The notes below the pieces were generated by a model. The model ran no database searches. It was not told the origin of the DNA and worked only from the letters and a program-made list of their open reading frames with translations. The position numbers and the translations under genes are program-made. A DNA stretch of 5,807 bases. It comes from Bacteroidales bacterium (GTDB lineage: Bacteria > Bacteroidota > Bacteroidia > Bacteroidales > Azobacteroidaceae). The stretch is from contig JAJBTS010000380.1 in the NCBI GenBank assembly GCA_020860885.1, positions 1 through 5,807 on the forward strand, read 5' to 3'. How positions within the stretch are numbered: position 1 is the first letter of the stretch; every line of letters starts with the position of its first letter. Positions 1-5,706 of this stretch are shown one piece after another.

Positions 1-338
1 AATTTTCCGAGTCTGAAAAAATATTTTTAGACGTCTGGAAATAAACTTTCAGACTGTGAAAATAAATTTCCGGACATACGGAGAGAAATTTTATTAATCT
101 TTTCCTTGTTTTTATTTCTCCTGTAGAGACGCAAAATTTTGCGTCTGAAATTGCGTATTCTATATTTTATAGGTGTATTTTAAATATGAGACGCAAGATA
201 TTGCGTCTCTACGCAATTTTGTGTTTCAATTGCTTTGCATACAAATCTATATATGCTATTTCGATAAATATATTTATTTTCGTACTGGAATATCAATGGA
301 TAGGAACTTTTACATCCTGAAAAAAGCAGATTCACTCA
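1..338. other. Non-coding, inverted-repeat-rich intergenic region
   Basis: I see no convincing gene here. The stretch is very AT-rich. Its first 80 bases contain recurring GTCTG/CAGAC and GGAAAT/ATTTCC half-sites in both orientations, for example AGTCTGAAA at 10-18 matched by TTTCAGACT at 47-55 (a perfect 9-bp inverted repeat). These could fold into imperfect hairpins and may mark the end of an upstream transcription unit. Bases 123-219 hold a second palindrome cluster, listed separately. An open frame runs from 173 into the following gene in another frame, but its composition looks random. A weak -7-like box, TATTTTCG at 275-282 (one mismatch to TAnnTTTG), lies about 60 bases before the next start codon and has no clear -33 TTTG at the right distance. 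Confidence 0.6.
123..219. repeat. GTAGAGACGCAA palindromic repeat cluster
   Basis: Several nested inverted repeats built on GAGACGCAA are visible. AGACGCAAAATTTTGCGTCT (127-146) is a perfect 20-bp palindrome. GAGACGCAA (188-196) and TTGCGTCTC (201-209) form a second hairpin with a GATA loop. The outer arms GTAGAGACGCAA (123-134) and TTGCGTCTCTAC (201-212) are perfectly complementary, as are AAATTGCGTA (148-157) and TACGCAATTT (210-219). The unit therefore looks like a composite REP or MITE-like element of roughly 90 bases. I recall similar GAGACGCAA palindromes as dispersed repeats in Bacteroidales genomes, but that is memory and not something the window shows. No transposase is present. Confidence 0.7.
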
Positions 339-920
339 ATGAATATATTCGAACTTTCAAAAAGAAATCAGCAGATAGCCTGGCAGATCTTAGAAGATTC
401 AGGGCTTGTGCGACTGTGGGAAACAATCCGGGGAGAAGTAAATGTAGTAGGTTCCCTAAAAACAGGTTTACTCATTCACAGAGATATAGATATACATGTT
501 TATACGGATAAAGTTTCTGTACAGGAAAGTTTTTCTGTAATGGGAGAACTGTGCGAACGGCTAAAGGTTACGGATGTTCAGTATAAAAATCTTATAAATA
601 CGGAAGAAGAGTGTGTAGAATGGCACGCTCTGTTTGAAGATAAAAACCAGGATCTTTGGAAATTGGACCTGATACATATCCGGAAAGGATCGAAATACGA
701 TGGGGTTGTAGAGAAAGTAGCCGATGCCATCTGCAATAAACTGACTCCCGAATTGCGTGAAATTATTCTTCGGATCAAATATGATATGCCCAAAGAAGCA
801 ATCATCCCCGGTATAGAAGTATACCATGCGGTTTTTACAGGAAAAGTACGAACGTATGATGAACTTTTAAACTGGAGAAAGAGCAATCCTCTAACAAACA
901 GTCTGGATTGGCTTCCCTGA
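339..920 (+). CDS. Nucleotidyltransferase-fold protein, function unknown
   Basis: A 193-residue protein with the hallmark of the DNA polymerase beta-type nucleotidyltransferase superfamily. The G38-S39 dipeptide of the nucleotide-binding turn is followed after a short loop by the metal-binding pair D49-I-D51 on a predicted strand (RDIDIHVY), and D110 in WKLDLIHI is a good candidate for the third carboxylate. The C-terminal half (about 120-193) is mainly helical and may be the substrate or accessory domain. The substrate cannot be told from sequence. There is no signal peptide or membrane segment, so it is presumably cytoplasmic. The ATG at 339 is the only reasonable start, because a stop lies in frame at 318-320; no good Shine-Dalgarno precedes it. 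It is followed by a MITE-like repeat rather than a co-transcribed gene. No HEPN partner gene lies beside it, which argues against an MNT/HEPN toxin-antitoxin pair. Confidence 0.8.
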   Translation: MNIFELSKRNQQIAWQILEDSGLVRLWETIRGEVNVVGSLKTGLLIHRDIDIHVYTDKVSVQESFSVMGELCERLKVTDVQYKNLINTEEECVEWHALFEDKNQDLWKLDLIHIRKGSKYDGVVEKVADAICNKLTPELREIILRIKYDMPKEAIIPGIEVYHAVFTGKVRTYDELLNWRKSNPLTNSLDWLP

Positions 921-948
921 ATAACGAATAAGTAAAAGGAAAATAAAT

Positions 949-1076
949 GAGGATGTCCAAAAAGTCAGTAATTTCATTGTTTGGCCCCAACCCCCTAAAG
1001 GGGCTGTTAATATTCAATGATTTAATAAGTCCCCTTTAGGGGATTTAGGGGCGGGAAGTTCTTTTTGGACACCCTC
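949..1076. repeat. MITE-like palindromic repeat, copy 1
   Basis: A 128-bp element bounded by nearly perfect 16-bp inverted repeats: GAGGATGTCCAAAAAG at 949-964 and CTTTTTGGACACCCTC at 1061-1076 (15 of 16 complementary). Inside are a second pair of arms, CCCCTAAAGGGG (992-1003) and CCCCTTTAGGGG (1031-1042), each itself close to a palindrome. It encodes nothing. The same element recurs in reverse orientation at 4866-4996, about 85-90% identical by eye. I see no clear target-site duplication in the flanking bases. The position 28 bases after one gene and 55 before the next suggests it could also act as a transcription barrier, which is inference. Copies of the CCCCTAAA/GGGGACTT core are, from memory, common in Bacteroidota. 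Confidence 0.85.
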
Positions 1077-1121
1077 GTTGAAGACTATAATATAAAGCAG
1101 CGTAGACTTCTGAATGCCGAC

Positions 1122-1127
1122 AAGGAG
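1122..1127 (+). promoter_or_regulatory. Shine-Dalgarno site AAGGAG deciding the GNAT start
   Basis: AAGGAG ends four bases before the ATG at 1132. It is the one strong ribosome-binding sequence in the window and favours 1132 over the in-frame ATG at 1114, which has no such site. The extra residues MPTRRI encoded from 1114 do not resemble the start of this family. Confidence 0.65.
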
Positions 1128-1131
1128 AATT

Positions 1132-1662
1132 ATGGATAAATGTTTAATTGAATATGGAACTATAAGTGATATAAACGAATTGGAGAACCTCTACGATTTG
1201 TTAAACGAATATCTTTCCAAAACTATTAATTATCCGGGTTGGATAAAAGGAATTTATCCGGTTCGCAAAACCGCAGAAGATGCGATTAAAGAAAGGTCTT
1301 TATTTGTCTTGAAAAAAGACGGACGGATTGCCGGAAGCATCATTCTCAACCACGAACCGGAAATAGCCTATAAAGAAGTAAAATGGAATACAGAGGCTGA
1401 GGACCATGAAGTGTTAGTGATACGGACGCTTGTAACACATCCCCGGTTCATGCATGAGGGAGTCGCTACCCATTTAATGGAATTTGCGAAAGAATATGCA
1501 ATCCGGTTAAAAATGAAATCCATACGGCTGGATGTATCCATACATAATACTCCTGCAATTAAGCTGTACGAACAATCAGGATATACATATATAGGTACGG
1601 TTGATCTGGGGCTGCCTTATGCCCATTTGAAATGGTTCCGGTTGTATGAAAGGGTACTTTAA
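1132..1662 (+). CDS. GNAT-family N-acetyltransferase
   Basis: A 176-residue single-domain acetyltransferase of the GNAT superfamily, which moves an acetyl group from acetyl-CoA to an amine. The family core is easy to follow. The strand pair SLFVLKKDGRIAGSIIL covers residues 56-72. The central strand VLVIRTLVTHP (94-104) leads into the CoA-pyrophosphate loop MHEGVA (107-112) and its helix. The C-terminal motif N139-T-P-A142-I-K-L-Y146-E-Q-S-G150-Y is the usual NxxAxxLYxxxGF signature, with Y146 as the candidate general acid. The first position of the (Q/R)xxGx(G/A) loop is Met here, a small deviation. There is no export signal. I chose the start at 1132 from the AAGGAG site. A MITE-like repeat lies upstream and a convergent broken gene lies 35 bases downstream, so it is probably transcribed alone. 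The substrate is unknown; a TacT-like toxin is unlikely because no antitoxin gene precedes it. Confidence 0.9.
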   Translation: MDKCLIEYGTISDINELENLYDLLNEYLSKTINYPGWIKGIYPVRKTAEDAIKERSLFVLKKDGRIAGSIILNHEPEIAYKEVKWNTEAEDHEVLVIRTLVTHPRFMHEGVATHLMEFAKEYAIRLKMKSIRLDVSIHNTPAIKLYEQSGYTYIGTVDLGLPYAHLKWFRLYERVL

Positions 1663-1697
1663 AATTATAGAAGCATCTGTTTGCATGTAGCAATATC

Positions 1698-2077
1698 TTA
1701 TCTGAAACTTAAAGCTTCGATCCAGAAACAAACTGCAACAATAAGAGATAAAGGAGTCATAAACATCTTTTCCTTCTTGCTTTTTGAAGCCATATTCATT
1801 AGCACATTCAAAGAAAGATAAACAGCATAAACATAACAAGCTATTTCAATCACTTTTATAGGTAGTCCTGTGTTGATGATTCCACCACTGTCAAGCAGTA
1901 CTGCAATGCCGAACAATTGTATCATAATCGCAACAACCACCATTACCCGGCTCTTCGCGGGTAATATGCGGTACTGGCCCCCATGGCATATCCACCGAGT
2001 GGCGCTCCGAAGAGAAGTAAAATATATAAAACAACCGTTAAGCTAAAAAGAAAAGATCCGATAAATGCAGGTGTCAT
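1698..2077 (-). pseudogene. Small four-helix membrane protein, frameshifted in a G5 run
   Basis: Read on the minus strand from the ATG at 2077, the gene gives 44 residues (MTPAFIGSFLFSL... to GGYAMG, then a nonsense tail) and stops at 1943-1945. A second frame opens at the overlapping TAATG (ATG at 1943) and gives 81 residues ending at 1698. Adding one G to the G5 run (C5 on the plus strand, 1978-1982) fuses the two into one 126-residue protein, with the junction reading AMGGQYRILPAKSRVMVVV. That joined product has about four hydrophobic segments (roughly 4-24, 46-65, 74-92, 105-122). From memory, GAPLGxYAMGG-x-YRxLP is a conserved feature of an uncharacterised small membrane protein family, which supports a real gene that has lost one base. 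Alternatives are a sequencing error, slippage-based phase variation, or two coupled half-proteins. The -7 box at 2098-2105 lies just upstream. Confidence 0.8.
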
Positions 2078-2097
2078 ATTAATCTGTTTTAAGTATG

Positions 2098-2105
2098 CAA
2101 AGATA
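2098..2105 (-). promoter_or_regulatory. Bacteroidota -7 promoter box for the membrane protein gene
   Basis: The minus strand reads TATCTTTG, a perfect match to the TAnnTTTG -7 consensus of Bacteroides-type promoters. It would place the transcription start about 15 bases before the ATG at 2077. No good -33 TTTG lies at the expected distance upstream (around 2125-2129 on the plus strand), so the assignment rests on the -7 box and its position. Confidence 0.5.
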
Positions 2106-2205
2106 GGGTATTGCTGAAATTCTTCAGTAAGAAGAGGAAAAAAGGATTACTTTTCAGGATATGTGTTGTCCATTATTGCCCTTTGCACATAAATATGTCT
2201 CTTTT

Positions 2206-2219
2206 TTACAATTTTGTAA
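2206..2219. promoter_or_regulatory. Possible operator palindrome TTACAA-TT-TTGTAA
   Basis: TTACAA (2206-2211) and TTGTAA (2214-2219) form a perfect 6-bp inverted repeat with a 2-base centre. It overlaps the putative -33 TTTG (2213-2216) of the peptidase promoter, a position where a repressor could block sigma-factor binding. AT-rich palindromes of this size also arise by chance, so the regulatory role is inference. Confidence 0.3.
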
Positions 2220-2240
2220 TCTTTCCGGTTTATACCTTTG
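2213..2240 (+). promoter_or_regulatory. Bacteroidota-type promoter for the M28 peptidase
   Basis: TACCTTTG at 2233-2240 matches the TAnnTTTG -7 consensus exactly. TTTG at 2213-2216 can serve as the -33 element, although the 16-base gap is somewhat shorter than usual. Transcription would begin near 2247, leaving a leader of about 20 bases before the ATG at 2269. Confidence 0.5.
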
Positions 2241-2268
2241 TCTTCCCAATAAATAATGTAATAGGAAT

Positions 2269-3483
2269 ATGGACAAAAAAGCATTGACTGAAAAAGTAAA
2301 AGAACATCTGCAGGTATTGTGTTCTGAAATAGGTGAACGCCGGGTAGGAAGCTTCAAAAACCGTGAGGCTACTGCGTATGCAAAAAAAGTATTGGAAGAA
2401 TCCGGTTGGCAGACAAAAGGAACGGAATTATCCGTGATTGACTGGAAAACAGAGGGTGCGACATTGACCTGTAACGGGCAATCGTTCGAAGTTTTTTCTT
2501 CTCATTACTCACCAGGTTGTTCCGTACAGGCTGAATTGATTGCCGTCCATTCTATAGATCAACTGGAACAAGCCACTATCACAGATAAAGTCCTGCTTCT
2601 TTATGGTGAAATAGCATCGCAGCAAATTGCTCCTAAGAATTTTCCTTTCTGGAATCCGGAAGAACACCAGCATCTCATTTCCGTATTAGAGAAAGGAAAT
2701 CCTAAAGCTATCATTTGTGCTACGGAACGTAATTCAGCTACCGCGGGCGGAGTGTATCCTTTTCCTTTGTTTGAAGACGGTGATTTCCATATACCATCTG
2801 TTTATATGAAAGATACAGAAGGTGAAAGGCTTCTTCCTTTTGCCGGGCAAACCGTTGAATTGATTTCCAAAGCGATACGGATTCCTGAAACAGCGTTTAA
2901 TGTTATCGCTGTACAGAATAATGAAAGGAAAGACCGGATTGTTATAACCGCTCATATAGATACCAAAATAGGTACGCCGGGTGCGATAGATAACGGAACC
3001 GGAGTAGCAGTGGTTTTACTGTTGGCAGAACTACTTAAGAATAGTACTGCGAACTATCCGGTCGAACTGGTAATCTTCAACGGGGAAGATTATTACGGTG
3101 CTCCCGGACAACTCCAATACATGGAAGAGAATATCGGAAAATTTAACGATATACTTTTGAATATCAATATTGACGGAGCCGGCTACCTGGAAGGTCCTTC
3201 CTGTTTTTCTGCCTTTGAACTTCCCGAAAGTATTCAGAAAGCACTCTGTGATATTCTACGGAATAATTCCAACCTGGTTGAGGGATTACCCTGGTATCAG
3301 GGCGACCACAGTCTTTTTATTCAAAAAGGCCGTCCGGCCATTGCGGTCAGTTCCCAATGGTTTATTGAAAATATGGAAAGCCAGGAGATCACCCATACTC
3401 CGAAAGACAATCCGGATATTGTTAATTACGAACGGGTTGCGGAGTGTGCTATTGGTATAGCAGAGCTGATAAGTAAACTTTGA
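2269..3483 (+). CDS. M28-family zinc metallopeptidase, cytoplasmic
   Basis: A 404-residue protein with a complete set of M28 (aminopeptidase Y/Q type) co-catalytic zinc residues in order: H229 and D231 in TAHIDTK, bridging D241 in GAIDNGTG, catalytic E273 followed by D274 in FNGEDYYGAPG, D302 in NINIDGAG, and H376 in THTPKD. Members usually have Glu-Glu at 273-274; Glu-Asp also occurs. Residues 1-75 are a helical and beta lead-in. About 80-205 (VQAELIAVHS to VELISKA) resembles the PA-like insert of this family, and the catalytic core spans 208-404. No signal peptide or lipobox is visible, so it probably acts in the cytoplasm on small peptides or amino-acid conjugates, unlike the exported M28 enzymes of the phylum. 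The precise substrate is unknown. The ATG at 2269 fits a promoter 30-55 bases upstream. It is transcribed alone, divergent from the broken membrane protein gene and convergent with the hydrolase downstream. Confidence 0.88.
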   Translation: MDKKALTEKVKEHLQVLCSEIGERRVGSFKNREATAYAKKVLEESGWQTKGTELSVIDWKTEGATLTCNGQSFEVFSSHYSPGCSVQAELIAVHSIDQLEQATITDKVLLLYGEIASQQIAPKNFPFWNPEEHQHLISVLEKGNPKAIICATERNSATAGGVYPFPLFEDGDFHIPSVYMKDTEGERLLPFAGQTVELISKAIRIPETAFNVIAVQNNERKDRIVITAHIDTKIGTPGAIDNGTGVAVVLLLAELLKNSTANYPVELVIFNGEDYYGAPGQLQYMEENIGKFNDILLNINIDGAGYLEGPSCFSAFELPESIQKALCDILRNNSNLVEGLPWYQGDHSLFIQKGRPAIAVSSQWFIENMESQEITHTPKDNPDIVNYERVAECAIGIAELISKL

Positions 3484-3488
3484 AGATA

Positions 3489-3500
3489 GGAAAGCTTTCC
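3489..3500. repeat. 12-bp palindrome just after the peptidase stop
   Basis: GGAAAGCTTTCC is a perfect 12-base palindrome five bases after the stop codon. It has no loop and no following T-run, so it is a poor intrinsic terminator by itself. It may be chance or part of the end of the transcription unit. Confidence 0.3.
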
Positions 3501-3529
3501 AGAAAGAAGGTTCATTATTGAATAAGACT

Positions 3530-3639
3530 CTCGGGTATATATCTCAGCAGCTCTGAGATATATACCCGAGGTGTGAAGCGAAAAGCATCGCCTCGTGCCT
3601 GAGATATATACCTGAGAGGTGCTGAGATATATACCCGAG
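3530..3639. repeat. Four-copy 18-mer array forming a strong hairpin
   Basis: The 18-mer CTGAGATATATACCCGAG occurs at 3553-3570 and 3622-3639, with a one-mismatch copy (CCTGAG end) at 3599-3616. Its exact reverse complement, CTCGGGTATATATCTCAG, is at 3530-3547. The inverted copy and its neighbour make a perfect 18-bp stem with a 5-base loop (CAGCT, 3548-3552). The spacer 3571-3598 can form a second small hairpin (CGAGG at 3567-3571 with CCTCG at 3591-3595). It sits between two converging genes, so a bidirectional terminator is a natural reading, but no T-run follows the stem. Copy number is too low and spacing too irregular for CRISPR. I do not recognise the repeat family. Confidence 0.85.
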
Positions 3640-3685
3640 AAATAGGTTTATAAGATAGGTGTAACGAAGGGAAGGCAGAGAGGTC

Positions 3686-4798
3686 TTATTCCCACCATCT
3701 TTGGAATGTCTGGGTAGTATCTTTCAGAAAAACAACTTCTCCGATCCGGGGAGTAATCAGGTGCAGGGATTCCTTATCGTTAGCCTCCGCAATATCTTTT
3801 AGCGGAGCATTCCAGGGGTGGTTTGCCAGTGCATATTTGGAATGATGCACTGTTAATAATCTTTTTGCATTTAATTCTTTTGCTGCTTTTGCTACTTCTT
3901 CCGGCATAAGATGGATGTACCTCCAACCGTTATCGTACTGTCCGTTTTCTAAAATAGCCAGATCGATTTCCGGAAACTGTTTGCTGATTTCCTGAAAGCG
4001 GTTGTCGTAACCGCCATCTCCACTGATATATATTTTCTGATCAAGAGTTTCCAGCATGTAGGAAGCCCATAGGGATTGATTCGGAGACAAGCCTCTTCCC
4101 GAAAAATGGCGGCTCGGAAGGCAGTAGACGGATAAATTGTCTCCTGTATCTACGTTTTCATACCAATCCATCTCAATGATTTTTTCTTTGTCGAAACCCC
4201 AATATTCAAAATGTTCTCCTACTCCTAATCCGCAAATAACTTTTCCGGTGCGTTCCTTTAATTTTAAGACTGTTTCGTAATCCAGATGATCCCAATGGTC
4301 ATGAGTAATTATGAGGTAGTCGATATGGGGAATATCTTCCGGTTTGTAGATCTCAACTCCTGAAAAAGGTTTGTTAAGGAAAGCGAGAGGTGCAGCAGAA
4401 TAAAAAACCGGATCAACCAGGATACGTTTGCTTTCTATTTGAATGAAATAAGAAGAATGACCCAGCCAGATCAGAAGGTCTTTATTCTTATCCAGTTGAT
4501 GTAAGTTTGTTTTTATTACCGGTAATTCTTTATCCGGACGTACTGTTTTACTGTCCCGGAAAATAAATTCATATACGCTGGCCACAAAGCTTTTGTCGGA
4601 CGTTAATTGAGGCGTCTCAATCTGGTTTTGAAATTTCCCGTCTTTGTAATTCTTTGAGTTTTTTACCCGTTCTAATCTTTCTCCGCGAGGTGTTTTCCCA
4701 AACTTAGGCTGATTCATAAAAAGGATGATCCCTAAAATGATCAGCACTATTGAAATTAGTATTATCCACATAATACGAGATTTTTTATTGTTTTTCAC
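3686..4798 (-). CDS. Membrane-anchored MBL-fold hydrolase (NAPE-PLD/RomA-like)
   Basis: A 370-residue metallo-beta-lactamase-fold protein with one N-terminal membrane segment (about 10-28) preceded by Lys-rich residues, so it is probably a membrane-tethered enzyme. The metal-binding set is complete: H166, H168, D170 and H171 in THDHWDH, H231 in SRHFSGRG, D261 in ISGDGGYD, and H318 in LTVHHSKYAL. GHSSYFIQI (113-121) and ILVDPVF (126-132) are the typical first strands. This arrangement resembles the branch holding N-acylphosphatidylethanolamine phospholipase D and bacterial RomA-like proteins, so a phospholipid or another phosphodiester is a reasonable but unproven substrate. The start codon is GTG at 4798, uncommon in this phylum. 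An in-frame ATG at 4771 would remove the charged residues before the helix, so I prefer GTG. A MITE-like repeat ends 68 bases upstream and no perfect TAnnTTTG box is visible, so its promoter is unclear. Confidence 0.88.
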   Translation of the reverse strand: MKNNKKSRIMWIILISIVLIILGIILFMNQPKFGKTPRGERLERVKNSKNYKDGKFQNQIETPQLTSDKSFVASVYEFIFRDSKTVRPDKELPVIKTNLHQLDKNKDLLIWLGHSSYFIQIESKRILVDPVFYSAAPLAFLNKPFSGVEIYKPEDIPHIDYLIITHDHWDHLDYETVLKLKERTGKVICGLGVGEHFEYWGFDKEKIIEMDWYENVDTGDNLSVYCLPSRHFSGRGLSPNQSLWASYMLETLDQKIYISGDGGYDNRFQEISKQFPEIDLAILENGQYDNGWRYIHLMPEEVAKAAKELNAKRLLTVHHSKYALANHPWNAPLKDIAEANDKESLHLITPRIGEVVFLKDTTQTFQRWWE

Positions 4799-4865
4799 TA
4801 ATTCTATTTTAATTTAATGTGTTCCCTGAATAAGTATCTGTATAAATTTAGCCGGTACAGGAAAT

Positions 4866-4996
4866 GAGGGTGTTCAAAAAGAACTTTCTGCCCCTAAATC
4901 CCCTAAAGGGGACTTCTTAAAACCATTGAATATCAATAGCCCCCCTTCAGGGGGTTGGGGGCCAAACGATGAGATTATTGATTTTTTGTACATCCT
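4866..4996. repeat. MITE-like palindromic repeat, copy 2 (inverted)
   Basis: A 131-bp second copy of the element at 949-1076, in opposite orientation. It starts GAGGGTGTTCAAAAAG (4866-4881), carries the core GCCCCTAAATCCCCTAAAGG (4890-4909), and ends near TTTTTTGTACATCCT (4982-4996). Differences from copy 1 are scattered substitutions plus small indels, mainly in the C and G runs. The right arm is more decayed (GTACATCC for GGACATCC), so it is likely an older or degenerating copy. It lies between the YqaA-like gene and the hydrolase gene, both read on the minus strand, and so separates their transcripts. Confidence 0.85.
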
Positions 4997-5015
4997 TTTT
5001 ATGACTACGATAAGT

Positions 5016-5480
5016 TTATAAGAGCGTATCCATCCATTCAACACCTTTCAATGTTAGGAAGATGATTACGACGTAACGTAAGAATTTCCCTAAGAATAGA
5101 AAAGGAGCAACTGTCCATACGTTTGCTTTCATATACCCTAAAGCAATTACCATGACGTGCCCGATTCCGGGAATCCAGGAAAAGAAAGCCATATATCCGC
5201 CTTTATTGTGTAACCAGTTTCTTAGTTTCTCTATTTTTTCCGGTTTGATATTGGAATGTTTTTGAATCCACTCTGTCTTACCTTTACTCCCGAGATAATA
5301 ATTTACCATTCCGCCTGCACCGTTAGCAACCGATGCCAGTAAAAGGCATAACTTCCAGTTCCAGCCGGTAGCTATAAGGGTAACCAGAATGATATCCGAA
5401 CTGAAAGGAATGATAGTGCCGGATATGAAACAGGCGATAAATAAGCCCAGGTAACCTATGTTAATAAAGAAATCAATCAT
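5016..5480 (-). CDS. YqaA/DedA-type (VTT domain) integral membrane protein
   Basis: A 154-residue polytopic inner-membrane protein of the DedA/VTT superfamily, closest in pattern to the short YqaA branch. Hydrophobic segments lie at about 5-22, 26-40, 44-62, 97-117 and 122-145. Family marks include SGTIIPFSSDIIL (20-32, a re-entrant-loop type segment), the N60-Y-Y-L-G64 turn, FFSWIPGIGHVMVIALGYM (99-117) with the conserved Pro-Gly region, and the late GKFLRY (131-136). The Trp in FSWIP, where classical DedA proteins have Arg, fits YqaA-type members. DedA relatives are linked to membrane homeostasis and some flip undecaprenyl phosphate or phospholipids, but no function can be fixed here. The ATG at 5480 is well placed; another ATG at 5484 is out of frame and stops at once. 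A 22-codon frame overlaps the start by ATGA. Confidence 0.88.
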   Translation of the reverse strand: MIDFFINIGYLGLFIACFISGTIIPFSSDIILVTLIATGWNWKLCLLLASVANGAGGMVNYYLGSKGKTEWIQKHSNIKPEKIEKLRNWLHNKGGYMAFFSWIPGIGHVMVIALGYMKANVWTVAPFLFLGKFLRYVVIIFLTLKGVEWMDTLL

Positions 5481-5545
5481 TCATTAATACTAATACATTC
5501 TTTTTCATATGCGATATTATTTGGATATGGATTTTCGGTTTTCAT
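5477..5545 (-). CDS. Candidate 22-residue leader ORF overlapping the YqaA-like start
   Basis: On the minus strand a short frame starts at the ATG at 5545 (MKTENPYPNN...) and ends with a TGA that overlaps the next gene's ATG as ATGA. Such an overlap would allow translational coupling. No ribosome-binding site precedes it and the peptide is unfamiliar, so it may be a chance frame. Confidence 0.2.
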   Translation of the reverse strand: MKTENPYPNNIAYEKECISINE

Positions 5546-5679
5546 CTGTATAAGGAAATCAAAGGAAGGATTTCTTTTTTAGAGAAAACTCCCTGTCTTC
5601 CACTCCGGAAATAAAATAGGGCTTAATGATAACAAAACAGATAAAAACCGTGTTTTCTTTTCATACAACGGATGAATTA

Positions 5680-5687
5680 CAAATATA
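5680..5687 (-). promoter_or_regulatory. Possible -7 box, minus strand
   Basis: The minus strand reads TATATTTG, an exact TAnnTTTG match. The nearest TTTG-type upstream element (CAAA on the plus strand at 5700-5703) is only 12 bases away, too close for a normal -33. It would drive the YqaA-like gene with a long leader. Moderate to weak support. Confidence 0.3.
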
Positions 5688-5706
5688 GGTTGAAAATTGC
5701 AAAGTT

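Noticed and set aside
173..511. Open frame of 112 codons on the plus strand overlapping the nucleotidyltransferase gene
   Set aside because: It overlaps the better gene in another frame, starts inside a palindromic repeat and has a Phe/Tyr/Arg-rich random composition with no motif.
561..886. Minus-strand frames opposite the nucleotidyltransferase gene
   Set aside because: Antisense shadows of a gene with clear motifs; the products look random.
339..920. MNT/HEPN-type toxin-antitoxin module
   Set aside because: The nucleotidyltransferase motif is there but no HEPN (RxxxxH) protein is adjacent, and the protein is longer than typical MNT antitoxins.
1114..1131. Earlier in-frame ATG for the acetyltransferase
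   Set aside because: It lacks a ribosome-binding site, whereas the ATG at 1132 follows AAGGAG and gives a normal family N-terminus.
1132..1662. GNAT toxin of a toxin-antitoxin pair
   Set aside because: There is no small DNA-binding antitoxin gene directly upstream; the preceding 190 bases are a non-coding repeat.
3170..3460. Plus-strand frame inside the peptidase gene
   Set aside because: A shadow in another frame across the conserved catalytic C-terminus of the M28 enzyme.
3530..3639. CRISPR array
   Set aside because: Only four short 18-mers with unequal gaps (5, 28 and 5 bases) and one copy inverted; no cas genes.
949..4996. Complete composite transposon
   Set aside because: The two end repeats lack a transposase or integrase between them, and no target-site duplication is visible.
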